Positions 15,831-22,256 of a stretch of DNA of 22,256 bases are shown here, one piece after another. The stretch covers positions 1 to 22,256 of the forward strand of contig DAONLG010000013.1 of assembly GCA_035406565.1 (NCBI GenBank), given 5' to 3'. Source of the stretch: Soehngenia sp035406565 (lineage in GTDB: Bacteria; Bacillota; Clostridia; Tissierellales; Tissierellaceae). Made by a program: the position numbers and the translations under genes. The notes beneath the pieces were generated by a model, which saw nothing but the letters and a program-made list of their open reading frames with translations, was not told the DNA's origin and ran no database searches. The first letter of the stretch is position 1. Each line of letters begins with the position of its first letter.

Positions 15831-16346
15831 ATGAATTTAAAAAAGATGATTTTGACATCCATATTTCTAGCTATTGGTCTTATACTTCACCAAGCTATGC
15901 CATCGATATTATTTGGAATGAAGCCTGATCTCATGCTTTGCATGATGTTTATCGTTTTATACTTGAATAGGAAGGACTATAAAATGGTCGTTTTGATAGG
16001 GATTATCGCAGGGCTGTTTTCAGCATTTACTACTACTTTTCCATTTGGACAGATTCCAAATATCGTAGATAAGATAATCACAGCAAATATTGTATTTTTA
16101 CTATTTAAATTTATGGATTCAAAAGTGAAAGACCAAATTCAAATTGTCATAGCCTCGATTTTTGGGACTTTTGTAAGTGGAGTAGTATTTTTAAGCACTG
16201 CACTTTTTCTGGCAGGTTTACCAGGGCCGTTCAGCGCATTAGTCATCGGAGTGGTTTTGCCTGCAGTATTGCTAAACACATTGATGTGCGTATTTTTATT
16301 CAATATAGTTAAAGCATCTTTAAAAAAAGCAAATAGAGCATATTGA
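15831..16346 (+). CDS. trpP: TrpP-type tryptophan transporter
   Basis: A 171-residue integral membrane protein with five or six hydrophobic segments, of the TrpP family of tryptophan uptake proteins. Family-like features are the N-terminal AIGLILHQAMPSILFGMKPD and the FPFGQIPNIVDK loop. The open frame reaches back to 15783, but the ATG at 15831 with AAGGAGAGG seven bases upstream is clearly the start. The tryptophan specifier codon in the T-box directly upstream independently supports the substrate. Its form resembles ECF-type substrate-binding membrane components, but no energising subunits are next to it. Confidence 0.93.
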   Translation: MNLKKMILTSIFLAIGLILHQAMPSILFGMKPDLMLCMMFIVLYLNRKDYKMVVLIGIIAGLFSAFTTTFPFGQIPNIVDKIITANIVFLLFKFMDSKVKDQIQIVIASIFGTFVSGVVFLSTALFLAGLPGPFSALVIGVVLPAVLLNTLMCVFLFNIVKASLKKANRAY

Positions 16347-16350
16347 AATT

Positions 16351-16390
16351 ATAATGGTCTATGTATTGGCAAAAATATATAGACCATTAT
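16351..16390 (+). terminator. Terminator after trpP
   Basis: A perfect 12-bp inverted repeat, ATAATGGTCTAT (16351-16362) and ATAGACCATTAT (16379-16390), four bases after the trpP stop, followed by the T-rich TATATTTTAT. Confidence 0.8.
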
Positions 16391-16516
16391 TATATTTTAT
16401 TAATAGTTAAAAATTAACAAAATAAAATAGCTAAAAATGCGTTATTTTCAATCAATATCCTGTTATTTTATTCTTATAAAGCCATAAAAGGACAAATAAT
16501 TTTGTTGATTACCCTA

Positions 16517-16544
16517 TATACATTTAAAAACTATATGTTATAAT
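16517..16544 (+). promoter_or_regulatory. Promoter of the nucleoside-type ABC importer operon
   Basis: An extended -10, TGTTATAAT with TATAAT at 16539-16544, and a weaker -35 TATACA (16517-16522) 16 bases before it. The region between the trpP terminator (16390) and this promoter is very A/T rich and shows nothing else. Confidence 0.65.
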
Positions 16545-16563
16545 TTTCTTATAGAGCTCTTAA

Positions 16564-16648
16564 CATGGGATTTAAGCCTAATTACAAATTTGTTATCAAT
16601 ATAAAAATAAATTGTATATATGATAAAAATTTAACAATAAATCCCATG
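16564..16648 (+). promoter_or_regulatory. Structured leader of the importer operon
   Basis: CATGGGATTTA (16564-16574) is the exact complement of TAAATCCCATG (16638-16648). The closed region has a further possible helix, TTGTTA (16590-16595) with TAACAA (16632-16637), stacked on the outer one. The structure ends 30 bases before the start codon and just ahead of the GGAGG site. There is no T-run, so it is not a terminator. It does not show the conserved parts of a purine riboswitch. Confidence 0.5.
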
Positions 16649-16678
16649 AAAATATTAAATATTTAGGAGGTAATTGCG

Positions 16679-17683
16679 ATGAAAAGAAAAGTTGCCATTT
16701 TGTTAGTTTTTATTTTAATGGCATCCACAATTTTTACTGGTTGTAGTAGTTCAAAGACACAAAATGGTGATTCTTCAGAGAAGACAAAAGTGGCTTTGGT
16801 CATAGCGGGAGGATTGGGCGATAGATCATTTTATGATTCAGCTCATGAGGGGGTTGAAAAAGCTAAACAAGATTTAGGCATCGAGTATAAGGTGTATGAG
16901 TGTAGAAATGATGCTTCATTGTATAACGATCAATTAGTTCAAGCATCTCAATATGCATCTATAGTTGCAGTAGTTGGATATGAATTTTATGATGTGGTTC
17001 AAGAGATTGCAAAAGAATTCCCTGAGGTATATTACATATATGTAGATAACGAGATAGAGGGAATAGACAATCTAATTACGATTAGCTATGCAGAGAACGA
17101 AGGTTCATTTTTAGCAGGAGCTTTAGCGGCAATGCTCACAAAGACCAATACAATTGGCATGGTTGGCGGGATGGATATTCCTGTCATAAGAAACTTTCAA
17201 GTAGGATATGAAGCTGGAGCTAAATATATAAACAAAGATATTAAAGTGGAGACAATTTTTGCTGAAGATTTTGAAGATCCAGCTAAAGGGAAGGAATGTG
17301 CTACAGCAATTTATTCAAGAGGTGCTGATATAATTTTTCAAGTGGCAGGGAAAACTGGTGAAGGAGTTTTCGAAGCTGCAAAAGAACAAGGTAAATACGC
17401 AATTGGAGTTGATACTGATCAAAGGTATATAAATCCAGATGTGATCGTAGCGAGCATGGTTAAAAAAGTTGGCCAATCTATTTATGATACTATAATAAAG
17501 ATACAAAATAATGAAATTGAAAAAGGGAAAGTCATTTATTATGGCTTAAAAGAAGACGGAGTTGGACTGGGCTATGGAACTGATGACATGAAACAATTTG
17601 TCACTGATGATATGAAAGCTAAACTGGATGAAATAAAAGAAATGATTGTAAATGGGGAAATAGAGGTGCCTACTGCAAAATAA
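16679..17683 (+). CDS. BMP-family substrate-binding lipoprotein (nucleoside type)
   Basis: A 334-residue extracellular lipoprotein of the BMP/PnrA family, which binds purine nucleosides in most studied cases. It has a lipoprotein signal peptide with the acylated Cys at position 22 (TIFTGC), then the two-lobed binding fold with the typical GGLGDRSFYDSAHEG stretch near the start of the mature domain, SYAENEGSFLAGALAA, and GVDTDQRYINPDV. The next three genes encode the matching ATPase and two permeases in the same order as the B. subtilis nupNOPQ (yufNOPQ) guanosine importer. A purine-nucleoside substrate is likely but not proven. AGGAGG lies upstream of the start. Confidence 0.93.
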   Translation: MKRKVAILLVFILMASTIFTGCSSSKTQNGDSSEKTKVALVIAGGLGDRSFYDSAHEGVEKAKQDLGIEYKVYECRNDASLYNDQLVQASQYASIVAVVGYEFYDVVQEIAKEFPEVYYIYVDNEIEGIDNLITISYAENEGSFLAGALAAMLTKTNTIGMVGGMDIPVIRNFQVGYEAGAKYINKDIKVETIFAEDFEDPAKGKECATAIYSRGADIIFQVAGKTGEGVFEAAKEQGKYAIGVDTDQRYINPDVIVASMVKKVGQSIYDTIIKIQNNEIEKGKVIYYGLKEDGVGLGYGTDDMKQFVTDDMKAKLDEIKEMIVNGEIEVPTAK

Positions 17684-17685
17684 AG

Positions 17686-17718
17686 AAAATGGAGAAGTAT
17701 AAAATACTTCTCCATTTT
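17686..17718 (+). terminator. Perfect hairpin between the lipoprotein and ATPase genes
   Basis: A perfect 15-bp stem, AAAATGGAGAAGTAT (17686-17700) with ATACTTCTCCATTTT (17704-17718), and a three-base loop, starting three bases after the lipoprotein stop. It has A and T tracts like a terminator, but inside the operon it more likely acts as a partial terminator or 3' end protector that leaves more lipoprotein message than transporter message. Confidence 0.75.
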
Positions 17719-17747
17719 ATAAACTTTTATTGAAAGAGGTGAGCTAT

Positions 17748-19292
17748 TTGGCTGAAAAACTAATTGAATTAAAGAATATATCAAAGCAATTTCCTGGCGT
17801 TTTGGCAAATTCAAATGTGAATTTAACTATCAACAAAGGTGAAATACATGCTATCATAGGGGAAAATGGTGCAGGTAAAACTACATTGATGAATATATTA
17901 TATGGGCTGTACGAGCCGACACAAGGCGAAATATTCATTGATGGCAAAAAAGCTGTGATTAAGAGTCCGCTCGATGCAATAAAGCAAGGCATAGGAATGG
18001 TGCATCAGCATTTTATGCTTCTTCCATCACTAAGCGTTGCTGAAAATGTGGTCTTAGGTAGTGAGCCAAAGAAAAAGAAAATTTTTATGGATTATGACAA
18101 AGCAATAGAAATTACAAAGAACTTAGCACAAAAATACGGTTTTAAAGTGGACCCTCGTGAAAAAATAGAGGCTCTTTCTGTTGGTGTTCAGCAGAGAGTT
18201 GAGATCTTAAAAGTGCTATATAGGGGCGCTGATATTTTGATATTAGATGAACCAACTGCTGTATTGACACCTCAAGAAACCGATGAGCTATTTAATGTGA
18301 TTAGAAAGTTAGTTAGCGATATGAATAAAACTGTCATAATAATCACTCACAAGCTACAAGAAGTCTTGGCAATTTCAGACAGAGTAAGTGTGATGCGTCA
18401 AGGAAAACTCATAGGAACCCTGCCAACTCAACAAGCCGATGCAAAGATATTAACTGAAATGATGGTGGGAAAAGAAGTTTTGTTTCATGATTTACATAGA
18501 GAAAAAGTTTCAGGAGAAAAAGTGCTTGAAGTCAAAGACATTAAAGCAAAAGACAATCGAGGATTGACAGTACTTAATGGAGTATCTTTCTCATTGAGAG
18601 CTGGAGAAATATTAGGTGTTGCAGGTGTTGAAGGAAATGGCCAATCCGAATTAGTAGAGGTTTTAACTGGGCTTAGAAATATAGAGGATGGGGACTATTT
18701 TATAAATGGTAAAAAGATAACTGAAGTAAACCCATCAAACATGAGAAATTTAGGGATTTCTCATGTGCCAGAAGATAGACTCACAATGGGCTTATCGAAA
18801 GAAGCGAGTTTATGGGAAAATTTACTGATGGGACTTCAACATAAAAAACCATTTGTCGTAAAGAAAATTCATTTAAATAAGAAAAAGATTTTTGAAAGAA
18901 CGGACAATTTGATTAAAGAATACGATATCAGAGCTATTGATAGGTATATGAAAGTTAAAAAACTCTCAGGCGGCAATATGCAAAAGGTCGTAATAGCCAG
19001 AGAATTCGCATTTGATTCACCGATTTTAATCATTGCACAGCCAACTAGAGGTGTAGATGTAGGTGCGACTGAGTTTATACACAACCAAATCATGCGGAAA
19101 CGAAATGAAGGAGCTGCAATTTTATTAGTTTCTGCAGAACTCGATGAAATAATGCGACTTTCTGATAGGATAATCACTATATATGAAGGCAGTATAACTG
19201 GAGAATTTAAAAACAAAGAGGTAACCAAACAGACATTGGGATTGTATATGACAGGGAAACAAAACAAACTCAAAGGGAGTGAAGACAATTGA
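17748..19292 (+). CDS. ABC transporter ATP-binding protein with two ATPase domains (nucleoside type)
   Basis: A 514-residue tandem ATPase, the form used by ribose and nucleoside importers. The first domain has an intact Walker A GENGAGKTT (residues 38-46), signature LSVGVQQRVE and Walker B ILILDEPTAVL. The second has a degenerate Walker A (GVEGNGQSEL), signature LSGGNMQKV and an altered Walker B (LIIAQPTRGVD), which is normal for this family: only one site is expected to be fully active. Translation most likely begins at a TTG (17748), preceded by GAGGTGA five bases upstream. An in-frame TTG at 17730 has no proper site. It overlaps the first permease by four bases. Confidence 0.93.
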   Translation: MAEKLIELKNISKQFPGVLANSNVNLTINKGEIHAIIGENGAGKTTLMNILYGLYEPTQGEIFIDGKKAVIKSPLDAIKQGIGMVHQHFMLLPSLSVAENVVLGSEPKKKKIFMDYDKAIEITKNLAQKYGFKVDPREKIEALSVGVQQRVEILKVLYRGADILILDEPTAVLTPQETDELFNVIRKLVSDMNKTVIIITHKLQEVLAISDRVSVMRQGKLIGTLPTQQADAKILTEMMVGKEVLFHDLHREKVSGEKVLEVKDIKAKDNRGLTVLNGVSFSLRAGEILGVAGVEGNGQSELVEVLTGLRNIEDGDYFINGKKITEVNPSNMRNLGISHVPEDRLTMGLSKEASLWENLLMGLQHKKPFVVKKIHLNKKKIFERTDNLIKEYDIRAIDRYMKVKKLSGGNMQKVVIAREFAFDSPILIIAQPTRGVDVGATEFIHNQIMRKRNEGAAILLVSAELDEIMRLSDRIITIYEGSITGEFKNKEVTKQTLGLYMTGKQNKLKGSEDN

Positions 19293-20368
19293 GAGAAGCA
19301 ATGAAGAAAATAAACTTAAGCTACATTATATCCTTGGCTCTTTCAATTTTTGTCGCTTTAATCATTGGCGCTTTAATCATGCTAATAAACGGGAAAAGCC
19401 CATTTATAGGATACAGCGCCCTTTTTAGTGGAGCTTTTGGTTCGAAATACAATTTGGCCACTACATTTGCAAAGACAGTTCCTCTAGTTCTTACAGGTTT
19501 AGGTACTGCAATTTCTTTTCGAAGTGGAATATTTAACATAGGAGGAGAAGGACAACTTTATCTAGGAGCTTTTGCTGCAGCGTATATAGGTATTACTTTT
19601 ACATCTTTGCCATTCTTTATAGGTATACCTTTGGCGATAATATTTGGAGCTTTAGTAGGAGGGTTATACGCTTTTTTACCTGGGGTTTTAAAAGTGAAAT
19701 ACAAAATTGATGAAGTTATCACCACGATAATGTTAAACACAGTAGCTGTGCTCTTTACATCTTTCCTAGTCAATTATCCCTTTGCCACTACACAAGGGAA
19801 AATGAACGGAACAGAGATAATTGCTCAAAGCTATCACTTGAGAAGACTAGTGAAATTATCAACATTAAATACCAGTGTATTTTTCATGAGCTTCATTGCA
19901 ATTGTCATATATTATTTAATGGAAAAAACATCTATTGGATATGATTTCAAAATGGTGGGACAAAATAGGATGTTTGCGAGATATGGTGGTATTAATGACA
20001 AAAAACAAATGCTCATAGCAATGGTAATATCTGGGGCTTTATGTGGTATGGCTGGAGTATTTGAAGTATTAGGAGTGCACTACAGATTTTTGCAGAGTAT
20101 TTCTCCGGGATATGCTTGGGATGGAATGTTAGCATCTCTTATGGCTAAGAACAATCCAGTAGGAGTGGTATTGATGGCTATATTTTTGGGAGCATTAAAA
20201 ACAGGCTCTGTGTCTATGGAAAATGCAACATCGATTCCTTCGGAATTGGTCATGGTCATTCAAGCAATTATAGTATTATTTATTGCAGGTGAAGCTGGAT
20301 TTAAAGATAAATTCGTTTTGCTAAACATAAAGAGAAAATCAAAGAAAGCTGGTGAAACAAATGCTTAA
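19289..20368 (+). CDS. Nucleoside-type ABC transporter permease 1
   Basis: A 359-residue permease of the BPD_transp_2 (ribose/nucleoside) family with about eight to ten membrane segments. The family motif FRSGIFNIGGEGQLYLGAF is clear, and the later YGGINDKKQ and LSGALCGMAG-like part is present. It resembles YufP/NupP of the guanosine importer. The start is a TTG that overlaps the ATPase stop (TTGA, 19289-19292) with GGGAGTGA in front; an ATG four codons on (19301) is an alternative. It works as a heterodimer with the next permease. Confidence 0.92.
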   Translation: MREAMKKINLSYIISLALSIFVALIIGALIMLINGKSPFIGYSALFSGAFGSKYNLATTFAKTVPLVLTGLGTAISFRSGIFNIGGEGQLYLGAFAAAYIGITFTSLPFFIGIPLAIIFGALVGGLYAFLPGVLKVKYKIDEVITTIMLNTVAVLFTSFLVNYPFATTQGKMNGTEIIAQSYHLRRLVKLSTLNTSVFFMSFIAIVIYYLMEKTSIGYDFKMVGQNRMFARYGGINDKKQMLIAMVISGALCGMAGVFEVLGVHYRFLQSISPGYAWDGMLASLMAKNNPVGVVLMAIFLGALKTGSVSMENATSIPSELVMVIQAIIVLFIAGEAGFKDKFVLLNIKRKSKKAGETNA

Positions 20369-21290
20369 AGAGATTTTCAACCTAACCCTTTTACAACATA
20401 CTATAAGAACTGCCACACCTATCATATTAGCAGCTTTGGGAGGGCTTTTAACTCAACATACGGGAATGCTAAATATAGGAATGGAGGGCATGATTTTACT
20501 TGGTGCATTTTTTGGTGTACTCGGGAGTTATTTTTTTGGTTCATCTTTAATGGGAGTGCTCTTAGCTAGTTTAGTTGGAGTAATTATCGGATTGATATTT
20601 GCTATTTTTGTGGTTGAATTAAAGTCAGATGAGTTTATAGTAGCGATAGCAATAAATATGTTTGCAAGTGGGCTTACTGTATTCTTATTGAGGAGCATTT
20701 TTGGAGTAAAAGGCGCTTTTTCTTCTCCAGATATAGTTCCTTTACCTAGAGTGAACTTTTCTTTTCTGGAGAATGTGAATTTCTTAGACAAAATTTTTAA
20801 CAATCATTCAATATTTGTATATATAAGCTGGATTTTAGTCGCTTTAATATATATATACCTTTATAAAACACCTCAGGGAATATGGCTTAGAGCATCTGGG
20901 GAATATCCTGAAGCTCTCTTAACAGCAGGTGTGAGTGCTAAAAAAATGAAATATAAATCTTCAATCTACTGTGGTGTTTTATGTGGGTTTGCTGGCGCAC
21001 ATCTTTCTTTGGGTTATCTCACACTTTTTTCAGAGAATATGAGTGCAAATAGAGGATTTATCGCAGTTGCAGCTATAATATTTGGGAAAGCAAACCCGAT
21101 TATGACATTTATTGCAGCACTGATGTTTGGTTTTTTTGATGCTTTAGGGATAAGACTACAAGTAGTAGGAGTGCCATCGCAATTTACTCAAATGATTCCT
21201 TATATCGCAACCATTGTAGCTTTATTTATAGTTACAAATAGACAATTGCAAAAACACAAGAAAAGCAAAGGGGAGAGAGAACTTGCTTGA
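20361..21290 (+). CDS. Nucleoside-type ABC transporter permease 2
   Basis: A 309-residue permease, paralogous to the preceding one and similar to YufQ/NupQ. It has the equivalent LTQHTGMLNIGMEGMILLGAF motif near the N-terminus and the SGEYPEALLTAGVSAKKMKY loop. The ATG at 20361 has GGTGA five bases upstream and overlaps the end of permease 1 by eight bases; a GTG at 20352 is also possible. Its own end overlaps the start of the flavoprotein gene by eight bases, so this operon is tightly coupled throughout. Confidence 0.92.
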   Translation: MLKEIFNLTLLQHTIRTATPIILAALGGLLTQHTGMLNIGMEGMILLGAFFGVLGSYFFGSSLMGVLLASLVGVIIGLIFAIFVVELKSDEFIVAIAINMFASGLTVFLLRSIFGVKGAFSSPDIVPLPRVNFSFLENVNFLDKIFNNHSIFVYISWILVALIYIYLYKTPQGIWLRASGEYPEALLTAGVSAKKMKYKSSIYCGVLCGFAGAHLSLGYLTLFSENMSANRGFIAVAAIIFGKANPIMTFIAALMFGFFDALGIRLQVVGVPSQFTQMIPYIATIVALFIVTNRQLQKHKKSKGERELA

Positions 21291-22256
21291 AAAAAATTAC
21301 GATTGTTTGGTGATAGGCGGAGGGATTGCAGGTTTATACTGTGCAAAGATCCTTGTAAATTCAGGTAAGAAAGTAGCTCTTATAGAAAAAGAAACTCTTG
21401 GGGGCACAGCATTGAGATGGGGAGCTTTGCCTGTAAAAATAGCTTCAGATTATTTTAAAAATAATAGCGCAGATGAATTTATACCTTATTTTAGAAAGTC
21501 ATTAAATAAATTAGAAGAAAAAACTGATCTTCTAATTCAAAAATCAAATCTTGATTTATTTTATGGAGAAGGTGAATTCATTGATGAAAATACATTTTTA
21601 GTAGGAGAGTATTTAATAAAAGCTTCTCATATTGTCATAGCGACCGGAACTAGTCCCAAAAGTACAAAAGAATTTATAATAGACAAGGAAAAAGTAATAA
21701 CATATAAAGAAGCAGCTAATTTCAACCAGCTTAAGGAGAAAATAATAATTCTAGGTGCAAACGTAGAAGGGGTAGAATTAGCTAATGTGCTATCAAAATT
21801 AAATAAAGAGATTATTTTAGTGGAAAAAAAACATCTGATTTTGCCTGATGATGATTTTGATTTAACTTATCCGATAGAAAGAGATTTGGTAGAAAACAAT
21901 GTTACAATAATGACAGATTCAGAAGTTATAAAAGCTTATACAAAAGATGACTGTGTCGAGGCAATATTAAAAGATGGAAGCACTATTGTGGCAGATAAGC
22001 TATTAGTAACTATGATGAATAAACCAAATATCCCTAAAGGTGTAGAGAGATTAAATATAGATTTTGATGAAAATGGAATAAAAGTAGATAATAACTTTAG
22101 GACGACCCAAGAAAATATATTTGCCATAGGCGATGTCAATGGGAAGCTTTGCATGGCTCATGCAGCTATAAATCAAGCAATTCAAGTTGCTGAACATATA
22201 ATCTATAGTAGGGAAATCCACCAAAATTATGATAACTTACCAAGGGCTGTGTTTGC
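21283..22256 (+). CDS. Dihydrolipoamide-dehydrogenase-like flavoprotein without redox cysteines (partial)
   Basis: The gene runs off the right edge; 324 codons are visible. It reads as a pyridine nucleotide-disulfide oxidoreductase: FAD-binding VIGGGIAGLYCAKI at the start, GTSPK after the IVIATG strand, an NAD-domain IILGANVEGVELA, and the second FAD motif NIFAIGDVNG followed by MAHAAINQA. The active-site disulfide CxxxxC is absent: where lipoamide dehydrogenase has GGTCLNVGCIPSK, this protein has GGTALRWGALPVK, with both cysteines changed to Ala. It can therefore bind FAD and perhaps NAD(P)H but cannot do dithiol chemistry. The WG pair recalls the transhydrogenase UdhA. The start is a TTG with GGGGAG seven bases upstream, overlapping permease 2 by eight bases. 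Confidence 0.88.
   Translation, partial: MLEKNYDCLVIGGGIAGLYCAKILVNSGKKVALIEKETLGGTALRWGALPVKIASDYFKNNSADEFIPYFRKSLNKLEEKTDLLIQKSNLDLFYGEGEFIDENTFLVGEYLIKASHIVIATGTSPKSTKEFIIDKEKVITYKEAANFNQLKEKIIILGANVEGVELANVLSKLNKEIILVEKKHLILPDDDFDLTYPIERDLVENNVTIMTDSEVIKAYTKDDCVEAILKDGSTIVADKLLVTMMNKPNIPKGVERLNIDFDENGIKVDNNFRTTQENIFAIGDVNGKLCMAHAAINQAIQVAEHIIYSREIHQNYDNLPRAVF

Noticed and set aside
16564..16648. Purine riboswitch upstream of the nucleoside-type importer
   Set aside because: The two conserved loop motifs and the three-way junction core cannot be found; only the long-range pairing is real.

Overview
The window is AT-rich DNA from an anaerobic low-GC Firmicute, most likely of the Clostridia/Tissierellia type. 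The evidence is an oxygen-sensitive [FeFe]-hydrogenase-like protein, strong GGAGG ribosome binding sites, frequent TTG starts, a T-box leader, an FMN riboswitch and short A/T-rich promoters. I cannot name the species. No rRNA, tRNA, CRISPR array or intact mobile element is visible.

Layout: (1) 2-1104 (+): the end of a FetA-like ABC ATPase and a complete FetB-like permease, closed by a strong terminator. (2) 1145-1480: a gene-poor scrap zone that may hold mobile-element remnants. (3) 1482-5210 (-): a riboflavin operon, ribD-ribE-ribBA-ribH, with its own promoter, FMN riboswitch and terminator switch. It is clearly more GC-rich than its surroundings and looks horizontally acquired. (4) 5335-7917 (-): the tldD-tldE metalloprotease pair. 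(5) 8068-9872 (+): a small NuoE-like [2Fe-2S] protein and a multi-cluster [FeFe]-hydrogenase-like protein, with a Rex-like operator over the -35 element. (6) 9945-14493 (-): a polyphosphate operon of a CHAD protein, a short Ppx, Ppk1 and an HD-domain protein. (7) 14625-15266 (+): a secreted ferritin-like (DUF2202-type) protein, divergent from the polyphosphate operon, with a perfect palindrome in its promoter. (8) 15442-16346 (+): a tryptophan-specific T-box and trpP. (9) 16517-22256 (+): a nucleoside-type ABC importer (lipoprotein, double ATPase, two permeases), translationally coupled to a dihydrolipoamide-dehydrogenase-like flavoprotein that has lost both redox cysteines and runs off the window.

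The cell therefore salvages tryptophan and probably nucleosides, makes riboflavin under FMN control, disposes of reductant as hydrogen (or senses it) under probable NADH control, and makes and turns over polyphosphate. The most interesting points are the Cys-less flavoprotein tied to the importer, the divergent hydrogenase pair with its Rex-like site, the polyphosphate operon whose short Ppx sits with a separate HD protein, and the acquired rib operon with a readable antiterminator.
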